This document shows, one piece after another, positions 25,703 through 34,702 of a DNA stretch of 64,000 nt. Every line of letters starts with the position of its first letter. The stretch's first letter is position 1. The notes under the pieces were generated by a model. That model was not told the DNA's origin, made no database searches, and saw only the letters and a program-made list of their open reading frames with translations. Source of the DNA: Cohnella panacarvi Gsoil 349 (lineage in GTDB: Bacteria; Bacillota; Bacilli; Paenibacillales; Paenibacillaceae); contig NZ_KI911563.1 in the NCBI RefSeq assembly GCF_000515335.1, positions 4,539,233 to 4,603,232 on the forward strand, given 5' to 3'. The translations under genes were made by a program, and so were the position numbers.

Positions 25703-26203
25703 ATGTCCGTCATATGCCGCAATGCGCAGTCCGAAGATGTGGACGCGCTTCACGATCTCATACAAGGGTATGCCGAGCAAGGCATCATGCTGCCGCGCTC
25801 GCGCGAAGCGCTCGGCCGCAACATCGGCAACTTCGTCGTTGCGGATGATAATGGGAAGCTGGTCGGCTGCGGTTCGCTTCTCAAGCTAGGGTCCGATCTC
25901 GTCGAAATCCGATCGCTCGGCATCGCCGACGGCTACAAAGGCCAAGGGATCGGTACGAAGCTCGTGGACCTGTTGATCGCCGAAGCGAAGGAGCAGCGGA
26001 TTCCGAAAGTCATGGCGCTTACGTACGAGGTAGCCTTCTTTCTGAAAAACGGCTTCCGCGTCGTCGATAAAGAAATTTTCCCGGAGAAAGTATGGACCGA
26101 TTGCGTGAATTGCGCGAAGCAGCACAATTGCGACGAAATCGCCGTCTTGAAACGGATCGAAGTCGCGCCGGAACCGGCGGGAATGATCTACGCGCGACAG
26201 TAG
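25703..26203 (+). CDS. GNAT acetyltransferase, short ArgA-like N-acetylglutamate synthase
   Basis: The 166-residue protein has a GNAT fold with the acetyl-CoA loop LGIADGYKGQGIGTKLV and the C-terminal part ALTYEVAFFLKNGFRVVDKEIFPEKVWTDCVNC cut here into EVAFFLKNGFRVVDK and FPEKVWTDCVNC, which resembles stand-alone short N-acetylglutamate synthases. If so, it makes N-acetylglutamate for arginine synthesis. A generic N-acetyltransferase is possible. AAGGTG precedes the ATG. Its transcript ends at the hairpin 26210-26265, which also holds the hrcA promoter. Confidence 0.75.
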   Translation: MSVICRNAQSEDVDALHDLIQGYAEQGIMLPRSREALGRNIGNFVVADDNGKLVGCGSLLKLGSDLVEIRSLGIADGYKGQGIGTKLVDLLIAEAKEQRIPKVMALTYEVAFFLKNGFRVVDKEIFPEKVWTDCVNCAKQHNCDEIAVLKRIEVAPEPAGMIYARQ

Positions 26204-26209
26204 TCGCGC

Positions 26210-26265
26210 ATGCCAAACCTTACCCGGTACGTTCTTGACACGACCGAGTGGGGTTTGGTATTTTT
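26210..26265 (+). terminator. Terminator of the acetyltransferase gene, overlapping the hrcA promoter
   Basis: ATGCCAAACC (26210-26219) pairs with GGTTTGGTAT (26252-26261) and is followed by TTTT. The 32-nt loop contains CGGT/ACCG, a possible inner stem, and the TTGACA of the hrcA promoter. Confidence 0.65.
26235..26264 (+). promoter_or_regulatory. Sigma-A promoter of the hrcA heat-shock operon
   Basis: TTGACA, an 18-bp spacer and TATTTT lie just upstream of the CIRCE operator; transcription would start near 26271. Confidence 0.7.
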
Positions 26266-26275
26266 GTATTAGCCG

Positions 26276-26302
26276 TTAGCACTCGATGAATTTGAGTGCT
26301 AA
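26276..26302. promoter_or_regulatory. CIRCE operator (HrcA binding site)
   Basis: TTAGCACTC, nine bases, GAGTGCTAA is a perfect match to the CIRCE inverted repeat bound by HrcA. It sits at the start of the hrcA-grpE-dnaK-dnaJ transcript and is the only copy I found in the window. Confidence 0.97.
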
Positions 26303-26340
26303 CGAAAGAGAGGCGGACGACGCATAAGGAGGACACAAGG

Positions 26341-27366
26341 ATGTTAAGCGAACGTCAACGAATGATCTTGGGTGCCATAATCGACGATTACGTACGTTCC
26401 GCGGAACCTGTCGGCTCGCGCAGCATTTCCAAACGCGCCGGCGTGTCCTTCAGCCCGGCTACGATCCGCAACGAGATGGCCGATCTGGAAGAACTGGGTT
26501 TGCTCGAGCAGCCCCACACTTCCGCAGGTCGGATTCCTTCTATTAAAGGATACCGTTATTACGTCGATCATCTCATCACGGTGGATGGCGCGTCCGAGCA
26601 TGACATTCGGAAGATCCGCACCTTTTTCGCCGAGAAAATGAACCATTGGGAGAACGTCATCGGCCACGCGGCAACGATCCTGTCCCAGTTGACGAATTAT
26701 ACTTCGATCGTGCTCGGGCCCGAGATTTTCAACACGACGTTGAAGCATTTTCAGCTTGTGCCGATTAACGATGCTTCGGCCGTCGCGATCATCGTGGCGA
26801 ACACGGGTCACGTGGAGCACCGCACGATAACGATACCGGAAGGCATCACGATGGACGACATGAGCAAGATCGTGAACGTGCTTAACGACAAATTGGCCGG
26901 CGTTCCGTTCTTCCGCGTGAAGGCGGTTCTGCACAGCGAGATCGCCAAGGAGCTCGCCCGTTATGTCGATCATTGCGAAGGAGTGCTCGCGATACTCGAA
27001 CAAGCGATTACGGACGAACACGAACCGAAAGTGTACTTAAGCGGCGCTTCGAATATGCTGACTCAGCCGGAGTTCAAAGACGTCGACAAAGCGAAGACGA
27101 TACTCGACATGCTGGAGGAGACGCAGAAGCTGACTCAGCTGATTCAAGCGCATCCGGGCGGCATCCAGGTGAGAATCGGCACGGAGAACGCCGTCGAGGC
27201 GATCAACCAGTGCAGCCTGATTACCGCGACTTATACGCATGAGGGACAGTCGCTTGGCACGATCGGCATTCTTGGACCGGTTCGCATGGAATACGGCAAA
27301 GTCATCAGTTTGCTTGATTATTTATCCAGGGATATCGCCAAGCTGATGTCCCGAGGATTCAAATAA
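26341..27366 (+). CDS. hrcA: Heat-inducible transcription repressor HrcA
   Basis: The 341-residue repressor has an N-terminal winged helix (SERQRMILGAIIDDYVRSAEPVGSRSI, cut here: RMILGAIIDDYV and GSRSISKRAGVSFSPATIRN) and a C-terminal GAF-like domain. It represses its own operon through the CIRCE site 39 bp upstream, with GroE as a corepressor in relatives. AAGGAGG precedes the ATG; the frame is open 15 codons upstream into the CIRCE region and that part is not coding. First gene of the class I heat-shock operon. Confidence 0.96.
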   Translation: MLSERQRMILGAIIDDYVRSAEPVGSRSISKRAGVSFSPATIRNEMADLEELGLLEQPHTSAGRIPSIKGYRYYVDHLITVDGASEHDIRKIRTFFAEKMNHWENVIGHAATILSQLTNYTSIVLGPEIFNTTLKHFQLVPINDASAVAIIVANTGHVEHRTITIPEGITMDDMSKIVNVLNDKLAGVPFFRVKAVLHSEIAKELARYVDHCEGVLAILEQAITDEHEPKVYLSGASNMLTQPEFKDVDKAKTILDMLEETQKLTQLIQAHPGGIQVRIGTENAVEAINQCSLITATYTHEGQSLGTIGILGPVRMEYGKVISLLDYLSRDIAKLMSRGFK

Positions 27367-27417
27367 TAGTTGCATAGCGCCCTTGAGAGGGTGGCAGGGT
27401 AAGGAGGTGTAGACGGC

Positions 27418-28008
27418 ATGAGCACGAACGAAACGAAGGAGTCTGTAACGATGGACGAACAGCAAGAGGAATTGATCGCGGAGAACGAGCAATCTTCTAA
27501 CGATGCAAGCGATGCCGCGGCCGAGCAAGACGAAGCGGCCAAGGCGGAGGGCGCACAAGACGCCAAGCTGGCGGCGCTGGAGCGGCTCGCGGAAGAGAAT
27601 CAGAACCGTTATTTGCGCGCCCAGGCCGATTTCGATAACTTCCGTCGCCGGACGTTGAAGGAGAAAGAAGAATTAGCGCAATACGCTACGGTGAAGCTGG
27701 TAGGCGAGCTTCTTCCCGTGCTGGATAACTTCCAGAGGGCGCTTCAGACGAACGGCGACGCCGCGCAGGGAGATTCTTTCGCTAAGGGCGTGGAGATGAT
27801 CTACCGCCAGCTGTTCCAGGTGCTGGAGACCGAGGGCTTGAAGCCGATGGAGCCGGTAGGGCAGCCATTCGATCCGGAGCATCATCAAGCGATCATGCAG
27901 GTGGAGTCGGACGAATACGAGGAAGGCATCGTCGTAGAAGTGATGCAGCCCGGCTATTGGCTGAAAGACAAAGTCATTCGCCCCGCAATGGTTAAAGTCA
28001 GCGGTTAA
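27418..28008 (+). CDS. grpE: Nucleotide exchange factor GrpE
   Basis: The 196-residue protein releases ADP from DnaK. It has an acidic disordered N-terminus (~1-50), the long dimer helix ([20 protein letters not shown]) and the beta domain ending [26 protein letters not shown] lies before the ATG. It is 51 bp behind hrcA and belongs to the same operon. Confidence 0.96.
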   Translation: MSTNETKESVTMDEQQEELIAENEQSSNDASDAAAEQDEAAKAEGAQDAKLAALERLAEENQNRYLRAQADFDNFRRRTLKEKEELAQYATVKLVGELLPVLDNFQRALQTNGDAAQGDSFAKGVEMIYRQLFQVLETEGLKPMEPVGQPFDPEHHQAIMQVESDEYEEGIVVEVMQPGYWLKDKVIRPAMVKVSG

Positions 28009-28087
28009 TACGGGCCCGTTACTAAGAGAAAAACAAGGATCAATCGGGCGCGCTGAGCGCGCGTACTTGGAGGAGGAGCATTCGACA

Positions 28088-29947
28088 ATGAGTAAAGTTA
28101 TCGGAATAGACTTGGGAACGACGAACTCTTGCGTCGCCGTCATGGAAGGCGGCGAGGCGGTCGTCATCCCTAACGCGGAAGGAAACCGCACGACCCCGTC
28201 GGTCGTCGGCTTCAAGAAAGACGGAGAGCGCGTCGTCGGCGAGACGGCTAAGCGCCAAGCGATCACGAACCCTGACCGCACGGTCATCTCGATCAAACGT
28301 CATATGGGGACATCCCATAAGGAAACGATCGACGACAAATCGTTTTCCCCGCAAGAGATTTCGGCGATCATCCTGCAGAAGCTGAAAGCGGACGCCGAAG
28401 CTTACCTGGGCCAACCGGTAACGCAAGCCGTTATTACGGTTCCGGCATACTTTAACGATAGCCAGCGCCAAGCGACGAAGGACGCGGGCGCGATCGCGGG
28501 CCTCGAAGTGCTGCGGATCGTCAACGAACCGACGGCAGCCGCGCTTGCGTACGGCCTGGAGAAATCCGAAGACCAAACGATTCTCGTATTCGACCTTGGC
28601 GGCGGTACGTTCGACGTCAGTATCCTCGAGCTTGGCGACGGCTTCTTCGAAGTTAAAGCGACGAGCGGCGACAACCACCTCGGCGGCGACGACTTCGACC
28701 AAGCGATCATGGAATGGCTGTCCGTCGAATTCAAGAAAGAGCACGGCATTGACCTGCTTAAAGATAAAGCGGCCGTACAACGTCTCAAGGACGCGGCGGA
28801 GAAAGCGAAGAAAGAGCTGTCCGGCGTCCTGACGACGACGATCTCGCTTCCGTTCATTACCGTCGTAGACGGCGTGCCTCAGCACTTGGAGCTGACGCTG
28901 TCGCGCGCGAAATTCGACGAGCTGACGGCATCGCTCGTAGAGCGCACGATGGGCCCTACGCGTCAGGCTTTGTCCGACGCGGGCATGACGCCTGCTGATA
29001 TTCACAAAGTCGTACTCGTCGGCGGTTCCACGCGTATTCCGGCCGTCGTCGAAGCGATCAAGAAGCTGACGGGCAAAGAGCCTCACAAAGGCGTTAACCC
29101 GGACGAAGTCGTCGCGCTGGGCGCTGCCGTTCAAGCAGGCGTTCTGACAGGCGACGTTAAAGACGTCGTATTGCTCGACGTTACCCCGCTCTCACTCGGC
29201 ATCGAGACGGCCGGCGGCGTCATGACCAAAATGATCGATCGCAACACGACGATCCCGACGAGCAAATCGCAAGTGTTCTCGACGTACGCCGACATGCAGA
29301 CGCAGGTTGAAATCCACGTCCTGCAGGGCGAACGCGCGATGGCAAGAGATAATAAAACGCTGGGTCAGTTCACGCTAAGCGAAATTCCGCCTGCGCCGCG
29401 CGGCGTACCGCAAATCGAGGTTACGTTCGATATCGATGCCAACGGGATCGTTAACGTATCCGCTCTCGACAAAGGCACAGGCAAGAGCCATAAAATTACG
29501 GTCACTTCCTCCAGCGGTCTAAGCAAAGAGGACATCGATCGCATGCAGAAGGACGCAGAGCTCCATGCCGAAGAAGACAAAGCTCGCCGCGAGCTGATCG
29601 AGACGAAGAACAGCGCCGACCAACTCGTCTACACCGTCGACAAGACGCTCAAAGAGCTGGGCGACAAAGTCGACGCGAGCGAGATCGAGAAAGCCAACGC
29701 GGCGAAAGAGAAAGTAACCGAAGCGCTGAAAGGCGACAATGCCGAGGAAATCAAAGCAGCCGCCGACGCGCTCAGCGAAATCGTTCAACAGCTGTCGATG
29801 AAGCTGTACGAGCAAGCCGCGGCGGAAGGCCAGAGCGCGCCGGAAGGCCAGAGCGCGCCGGAAGGCGGACCGGAGGCTTCTTCGGCTCCTAAGAAAGACA
29901 ACGTCGTCGATGCCGACTATGAAGTCGTCGACGAAGAAAAGAAATAA
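28088..29947 (+). CDS. dnaK: Molecular chaperone DnaK (Hsp70)
   Basis: The 619-residue chaperone has the ATPase start [20 protein letters not shown], the phosphate loop [17 protein letters not shown], the linker [15 protein letters not shown] and the substrate domain. The C-terminal tail contains a tandem 18-bp duplication (29825-29860) encoding EGQSAP twice, then ends [14 protein letters not shown]. Start ATG at 28088 follows GGAGGAGGA. Codon bias is strong, as for a highly expressed gene. Confidence 0.98.
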   Translation: MSKVIGIDLGTTNSCVAVMEGGEAVVIPNAEGNRTTPSVVGFKKDGERVVGETAKRQAITNPDRTVISIKRHMGTSHKETIDDKSFSPQEISAIILQKLKADAEAYLGQPVTQAVITVPAYFNDSQRQATKDAGAIAGLEVLRIVNEPTAAALAYGLEKSEDQTILVFDLGGGTFDVSILELGDGFFEVKATSGDNHLGGDDFDQAIMEWLSVEFKKEHGIDLLKDKAAVQRLKDAAEKAKKELSGVLTTTISLPFITVVDGVPQHLELTLSRAKFDELTASLVERTMGPTRQALSDAGMTPADIHKVVLVGGSTRIPAVVEAIKKLTGKEPHKGVNPDEVVALGAAVQAGVLTGDVKDVVLLDVTPLSLGIETAGGVMTKMIDRNTTIPTSKSQVFSTYADMQTQVEIHVLQGERAMARDNKTLGQFTLSEIPPAPRGVPQIEVTFDIDANGIVNVSALDKGTGKSHKITVTSSSGLSKEDIDRMQKDAELHAEEDKARRELIETKNSADQLVYTVDKTLKELGDKVDASEIEKANAAKEKVTEALKGDNAEEIKAAADALSEIVQQLSMKLYEQAAAEGQSAPEGQSAPEGGPEASSAPKKDNVVDADYEVVDEEKK

Positions 29948-29977
29948 AACCCGGAATCGCGAAGCGATAGATAGACT

Positions 29978-30023
29978 GAAAGTCAAAGCTGCTCCCGCCT
30001 AGCGCGGAGCTGCTTTGACTTTC
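29978..30023 (+). other. Long hairpin between dnaK and dnaJ
   Basis: GAAAGTCAAAGC (29978-29989) pairs perfectly with GCTTTGACTTTC (30012-30023), extended inward by GCTCC/GGAGC. No U-run follows, so it may stabilise the dnaK message or reduce read-through into dnaJ. Confidence 0.7.
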
Positions 30024-30084
30024 CTCATGAGGGTGAGTTAATTCGAGCCCGACGAAGATTCAAATGTATCGAGGAGGTGGAGAA

Positions 30085-31203
30085 GTGGCCGACAAAAGAG
30101 ACTACTACGAAGTGCTTGGCTTAGAGAAGAACGCAGGCGCGGAAGACGTCAAGAAAGCCTACCGCAATCTAGCCCGTAAATATCATCCCGACGTGAACAA
30201 GGCGCCCGACGCGGAAGCGAAGTTCAAGGAAGTGAAGGAAGCGTACGACGTGCTGAGCGACGACCAGCAGCGCGCGCGTTACGACCAATTCGGCCATCAG
30301 GACCCATCTGCGGGCTTCGGCGGAGGCGGCGCGGATTTCGGCGGCGGCTTCGGCGATATATTCGATATGTTCTTCGGCGGCGGGGGCGGTCGGCGCGATC
30401 CGAACGCGCCGCAACGCGGCAACGATCTGCAATATACGATGACGATCGAGTTCAAGGAAGCCGTGTTCGGCAAAGAAATGGACATTACGATTCCTCGCAC
30501 GGAGACGTGCGACACCTGCCACGGCAACGGCGCGAAGCCGGGCACGAAGCCCGAGACGTGTTCGATCTGCCGAGGCACCGGTCAACAGGAAGTGGCGCAG
30601 AACACGCCTTTCGGCCGCATCGTTAATCGCCGGGCCTGCTCGGGCTGCGGCGGACGCGGCAAAATCATCAAGGAGCGCTGCGGCACGTGCGGCGGCAGCG
30701 GCCAAGTCAAGAAGCAACGGAAAATTCACGTAAAGATTCCCGCCGGCGTAGACGAGGGCTCGCAGCTCCGCGTGACCGGCGAAGGGGAAGCAGGCGTGCG
30801 CGGCGGTCCTGCCGGCGACTTGTACATCGTGCTTCGCGTGAAATCGCACGAATTTTTCGAGCGCGAAGGCGACGATATCTACTGCGAAATTCCGCTCACG
30901 TTCACGCAGGCGGCGCTGGGCGACGAGATCGAAATCCCGACGCTGACCGAGAAAGTGAAGCTCAAGATTCCCGCGGGCACGCAGACCGGCACGTATTTCC
31001 GCCTCAAAGGCAAAGGCGTGCCGAAGCTTCGCGGCTACGGCCAAGGCGACCAGCAGGTGAAGGTCACGGTCGTAACGCCTACGCAGATTAGCGAAGACCA
31101 GCGCGAGCTGCTTCGCGAGTTCGCGGCCAAGAGCGGCGAGTCTACCCACGAGCAGCATCAGACGATATTCGAGCGGATGAAGCGGGCGTTTCTCGGGGAT
31201 TAA
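30085..31203 (+). CDS. dnaJ: Chaperone DnaJ (Hsp40)
   Basis: The 372-residue co-chaperone has a J domain with HPD (34-36), a Gly/Phe-rich stretch ([21 protein letters not shown]), four CxxCxGxG zinc motifs ([32 protein letters not shown]) and the C-terminal beta domain. It stimulates DnaK ATPase. Start is GTG at 30085, 5-6 nt after GAGGAGGTGG; an ATG seven codons upstream lies before that site. Ends the heat-shock operon. Confidence 0.97.
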   Translation: MADKRDYYEVLGLEKNAGAEDVKKAYRNLARKYHPDVNKAPDAEAKFKEVKEAYDVLSDDQQRARYDQFGHQDPSAGFGGGGADFGGGFGDIFDMFFGGGGGRRDPNAPQRGNDLQYTMTIEFKEAVFGKEMDITIPRTETCDTCHGNGAKPGTKPETCSICRGTGQQEVAQNTPFGRIVNRRACSGCGGRGKIIKERCGTCGGSGQVKKQRKIHVKIPAGVDEGSQLRVTGEGEAGVRGGPAGDLYIVLRVKSHEFFEREGDDIYCEIPLTFTQAALGDEIEIPTLTEKVKLKIPAGTQTGTYFRLKGKGVPKLRGYGQGDQQVKVTVVTPTQISEDQRELLREFAAKSGESTHEQHQTIFERMKRAFLGD

Positions 31204-31218
31204 GAGTCACACTCATGC

Positions 31219-31405
31219 ACTAACTGCATGAAGTACAGTTATTTGACGACGGGGCACCAGCTTTTCTCGTCGACTGCACGAAGTACATTTAGTTTGTCAA
31301 AAACGAGGTTTGGGACGGTTTGGCGATGAACGAGATGTATTCCGTGCAGGTATTTGGTTGAATAAACGAATTACTGCCAGAATAACTGCATTCCATACAG
31401 ATAAG
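31219..31405. repeat. Four-palindrome intergenic element E4 (CTGCATGAAGTACAG core)
   Basis: Dyads have centres near 31231, 31281, 31342 and 31393 (spacing 50/61/51). The first is TAACTG...CAGTTA with ATGAAGT in the middle; units 3 and 4 carry the inverse-like core TATTCCGTGCAG and CATTCCATACAG. Units 2 and 3 have decayed ends. It occupies the dnaJ/yfhD-like gap. Confidence 0.65.
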
Positions 31406-31427
31406 GCATACTCAAATACCCGAAAAG

Positions 31428-31470
31428 ACCTCAATCGCTCGCTGCTCAATGGCGGGGATTGAGGTTCTTG
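31428..31470 (+). terminator. Terminator at the end of the dnaJ region
   Basis: ACCTCAATC and GATTGAGGT form a 9-bp stem around a 20-nt loop with a small inner stem CGC/GCG, followed by TCTTGTC. It lies 225 bp behind dnaJ, beyond element E4. Confidence 0.6.
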
Positions 31471-31579
31471 TCATCTAGTAGGGAATAAAGCATATGAATA
31501 ACCTCGCTCCCTACTGCGCACGATAATGGAGATTTGCGGGCCTACGCATCCCGCGACCAACGAGGGAGGAATCGCTGTT

Positions 31580-31744
31580 ATGACCAGACGCCATTTTTCC
31601 GAAGGACAGACGAGCAGCCAACTACCCATCGCCTCTAACCAAGACGTAGAATTTTCCGACGAGCTCGCCGACGAGGAAGACCGCGAAGCGCAGGAACGGG
31701 CGGAAGCTGCCGCGCGGCGCGTCGAAGACTACGAGGGAGGATGA
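31580..31744 (+). CDS. YfhD-family small protein
   Basis: The 54-residue acidic protein contains the YfhD-like core QDVEFSDELADEEDREAQERAEAAARR. GGGAGGA lies 9 nt before the ATG. YfhD proteins are small, of unknown function and often found in spore formers. It overlaps nothing and is 6 bp before the next ORF, so they are likely cotranscribed. Confidence 0.7.
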   Translation: MTRRHFSEGQTSSQLPIASNQDVEFSDELADEEDREAQERAEAAARRVEDYEGG

Positions 31745-31750
31745 CCTAGC

Positions 31751-32044
31751 GTGGAGATGCAGTCTTTGCACGCGGCATTCAACTCCCAGGAGGAAGCCGA
31801 ATCGGCGATCCGCAAGTTGTCCGCGCTTCGCGGCGATCAATTCAGGCTCGAGAAAATCCCGAGCGCGGAATCGGACGAGATATTCACGGATTCCGCTCAG
31901 CCGGCGTTCTCCGTCGAAGCTTCCGGCACGTTAGGGGAAATCGCCAGTCCGAAAGCGTTGTATTCGTTATCCGTCAACGTGCCGGGTTCGGCTACCGAGC
32001 AAGCGCGTTCGGTCATTCGCGACGCGGGCGGAATATTGTCATAG
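31751..32044 (+). CDS. Small hypothetical protein
   Basis: The 97-residue protein starts with GTG at 31751, 10 nt after GGGAGG. It has a ferredoxin-like or ACT-like feel: SLHAAFNSQEEAESAIRKLSAL at the start and ALYSLSVNVPGSATEQARSVIRDAGGIL at the end, two alpha/beta repeats each. The pattern recalls stress-protein sensors, but I cannot name a family. It follows the YfhD-like gene in the same unit. Confidence 0.6.
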   Translation: MEMQSLHAAFNSQEEAESAIRKLSALRGDQFRLEKIPSAESDEIFTDSAQPAFSVEASGTLGEIASPKALYSLSVNVPGSATEQARSVIRDAGGILS

Positions 32045-32175
32045 CAAGTTCGCGCGCGTCTCCTATGCGGAGGCGCGCTTTTGCGCGCCTTTGCGCCGAG
32101 CAAATCGTAACGTGTATAATGGAGGTTACGAATGCTCGCGGATTGCAGGGCTGGTATACATAGGAGGAAACTTCA

Positions 32176-33174
32176 TTGCGGTGGCATGAATTGACCGTCT
32201 TGGCGGCGGAGTCGTCCCAAGAGATGGTTACATACTATTTGACGGAGTTAGGCGCCGGGGGCGTCTCGGTCGAAGAAGGCTGGGACGAGACGAAGCCCCG
32301 CGATACGAAATACGGCGAGCTGTACGACCGGCCGCTGAACGATATCCGCAAAGGCTATGCCGAGATCAAGGCGTATTTTGCCGAAGGCACCGACATGGCC
32401 GCGATCGCGGAACAGATGCGCGTTCTTATGCGGGAGCTGCCCGAATACGGCTATGACGCGGGCGAGTTTACGATCGCTATGGGCGACGTTCACGAGGACG
32501 ATTGGGCGCACGCCTGGAAAAAATACTTCAAGCCGATCGCGGTAACGGAGCGGTTGACGATCAAGCCGACATGGGAAGAGTATGCGCCAAGCCGCGAAGG
32601 CGAGTTGATCATCGAACTCGATCCGGGCATGGCTTTCGGCACGGGAACGCATCCGACGACCGCGCTCTGCTTGAAGGCGCTGGATAGCGCGATTTCCGGC
32701 GGCGAGCAGGTGATCGACGTCGGGACGGGTTCGGGCATTCTGTCGATCGGTGCGATTAAGCTCGGCGCCGACAAAGTGCTGGCCGTCGATCTGGATCCGA
32801 TGGCGGTAACGAACGCGAAGGAGAATATCGCGCAGAACGGGCTGCAGGACGTTATCGAAGCGCGGGAGAGCGATTTGCTCGGCGTTCTGAGCGAAGGGGA
32901 TAATGAGGGCGAGATTGCGGCGCGTAATCGCGTGAAGCCGCCCGTCGACATCGTCGTCGCCAACATCCTCGCCGAGATTATTCTGCTGTTCATCGACGAC
33001 GTCATGAACGTGTTGAAGCCGGGCGGCATCTATATTTGCTCGGGCATCTACAAGAATAAAGAGCTTGCGGTCGAAGCGGGGCTGCTCGCGGCAGGCTTCG
33101 AGATCGTCGACAAGCTCCGGCAAGAAGATTGGGTGGCGTTCGTTGCCGGCAAGCCTAAGGGGGATGAAGAGTGA
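32176..33174 (+). CDS. prmA: Ribosomal protein L11 methyltransferase
   Basis: The 332-residue enzyme trimethylates L11. It has the SAM-domain blocks DPGMAFGTGTHPTT (~152-165), VIDVGTGSGILSIGA and IVVANILAEI. Start is TTG 8 nt after AGGAGG. It is about 20 residues longer than usual because LSEGDNEGEIAARNRVK (~238-254) is inserted before PPVDIVVANIL. The DNA for that insert begins with the repeat-end sequence CTGAGCGAAGGGGATA seen at two other loci in this window. The next gene overlaps its stop (GTGA). Confidence 0.93.
   Translation: MRWHELTVLAAESSQEMVTYYLTELGAGGVSVEEGWDETKPRDTKYGELYDRPLNDIRKGYAEIKAYFAEGTDMAAIAEQMRVLMRELPEYGYDAGEFTIAMGDVHEDDWAHAWKKYFKPIAVTERLTIKPTWEEYAPSREGELIIELDPGMAFGTGTHPTTALCLKALDSAISGGEQVIDVGTGSGILSIGAIKLGADKVLAVDLDPMAVTNAKENIAQNGLQDVIEARESDLLGVLSEGDNEGEIAARNRVKPPVDIVVANILAEIILLFIDDVMNVLKPGGIYICSGIYKNKELAVEAGLLAAGFEIVDKLRQEDWVAFVAGKPKGDEE
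32887..32902 (+). repeat. CTGAGCGAAGGGGATA copy inside prmA
   Basis: Sixteen bases identical to the right ends of the repeat elements at 40248 and 62591 lie in frame in prmA, encoding LSEGD(N). Confidence 0.7.
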
Positions 33175-33857
33175 GTCTATTCTGGTTCGATATCAAGGAC
33201 TTGCCGGTCATCATATTCATTATGTTGATCGCGTTCACCGTTCATGAATGGGCACACGCATGGACGGCTTGGAAATTCGGGGACGATACCGCATACCGCG
33301 AAGGACGCGTAACGCTGAATCCGCGCGCGCATTTAGATTGGATGGGCATGCTGTTTCTTCTGATCGCGGGCTTCGGTTGGGCGAAGCCCGTGCCGGTTCG
33401 CCGCAGCCGCTTCAAAAATCCGCGACTCATGAGCATTCTCGTGACGGCCGCCGGACCGATCAGCAACTTGCTGCTGGCGTTCGTCTTGATGCTGTTCGTC
33501 GATATTCTGCACGCGTTCGGCGTTTTCGCGGAATCCTCTTTTATCGATAGATTAAACGAATTCATTCTTTTATGGCTTCAGATCAATCTCGCTCTCTTCA
33601 TTTTCAATCTGATCCCGGTGCCGCCGTTGGACGGATATCGAATCATCGAAGAGTTCCTGCCGATCCGCACGCGGATACAGATCCAAGAGAAGGCGCAATG
33701 GGTGACGTTCGTCTTCTTGCTGCTGATCTTCGTTCCGCCGCTAAGGGATTCCACGATCGGTCCGCTGATGGATATGCGTATCCCGATCATCCGAACGTTC
33801 GTTGACATCCTTACGACACTATTCTCGGACAGCTACTTTTACTGGTGGCGGTTCTAA
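33171..33857 (+). CDS. Site-2 protease-family membrane metalloprotease
   Basis: The 228-residue protein has six or so membrane segments with the zinc site HEWAH (25-29) and the second ligand region IPVPPLDGYRI. It resembles the small peptidase M50 group (YwhC-like) rather than SpoIVFB or RasP, since PDZ and CBS domains are absent. Start GTG overlaps the prmA stop, so it is coupled to prmA. The substrate is unknown. Confidence 0.85.
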   Translation: MSLFWFDIKDLPVIIFIMLIAFTVHEWAHAWTAWKFGDDTAYREGRVTLNPRAHLDWMGMLFLLIAGFGWAKPVPVRRSRFKNPRLMSILVTAAGPISNLLLAFVLMLFVDILHAFGVFAESSFIDRLNEFILLWLQINLALFIFNLIPVPPLDGYRIIEEFLPIRTRIQIQEKAQWVTFVFLLLIFVPPLRDSTIGPLMDMRIPIIRTFVDILTTLFSDSYFYWWRF

Positions 33858-33929
33858 ATAAAGGATTATGGCGAAAGCTGTCTATTCGCGGTATGATGTG
33901 GGATGGAACACAATCGGGAGGCTATGGTC

Positions 33930-34700
33930 ATGCAGCGTTATTTCGTTGCTCCGGCGCAGATTAGCGGGCATACCGCGGTGCTGGAAGGCGATGATGCCCG
34001 GCATCTGGCTCAGGTTATGAGAGCTAGGCCCGGCGACAAGTTTATCGTATGCGATGGATCGGGACGAGAAGCTTTAGCGAAGGTCGTCACGGTCGATAAA
34101 GATATCGTTCGCGCGGAGATCGTAGAGGAACGTTTCGCCGAATCCGAGATGGCATGGCGCGTGACGGTCGCTCAAAGCTTGCCCAAAGGAGACAAGCTCG
34201 AGACCGTCATCCAGAAAGGAACGGAAGCGGGAGCTGCGGTATTCCTGCCGTTCCTATCCCAACGCACCGTCGTCCAGTACGACGAGCGCAAGGAAGCGAA
34301 GCGCGTCGAACGCTGGCGCCGAATCGCCAAGGAAGCGGCGGAGCAAAGCCATCGGGGCGTCGTGCCCGAGGTGATGGCGGTTAGCTCATGGAAGTCGCTG
34401 ATCGGCCGGTTCGCCGAGTACGACCTCGTTCTTCTCTGTTACGAAGAAGAGGGTCGCGCGGGGAACGGGCTTCGGCGCGTACTGACTGAGTTCGCGGCGA
34501 AGCAGGCGGAAGGCGGAAAGCCGCGCATCCTGATCGTCGTCGGCCCGGAAGGCGGCTTCGACGAACGGGAAGCGGAAGCGGCTGCGGCGGCAGGAGCAAA
34601 GCCGATCGGCTTAGGCAAACGAATATTGCGGACGGAGACGGCGGCGTTATACGCTCTCGCGTGCATCGCTTATGCGTCCGGCGAGCTAGGAGGAGATTAA
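33930..34700 (+). CDS. rsmE: 16S rRNA m3U1498 methyltransferase
   Basis: The 256-residue SPOUT methyltransferase acts on 16S rRNA U1498. It starts MQRYFVAPAQISG and has RARPGDKFIVCDGSG, QKGTEAGAAVFLPF, VVGPEGGFDEREAE and the C-terminal knot LGKRILRTETAALYALA. I chose the third ATG (33930), 8 nt after GGGAGG; two upstream ATGs are worse spaced. It is followed by mtaB with a 2-bp gap. Confidence 0.93.
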   Translation: MQRYFVAPAQISGHTAVLEGDDARHLAQVMRARPGDKFIVCDGSGREALAKVVTVDKDIVRAEIVEERFAESEMAWRVTVAQSLPKGDKLETVIQKGTEAGAAVFLPFLSQRTVVQYDERKEAKRVERWRRIAKEAAEQSHRGVVPEVMAVSSWKSLIGRFAEYDLVLLCYEEEGRAGNGLRRVLTEFAAKQAEGGKPRILIVVGPEGGFDEREAEAAAAAGAKPIGLGKRILRTETAALYALACIAYASGELGGD

Positions 34701-34702
34701 CG

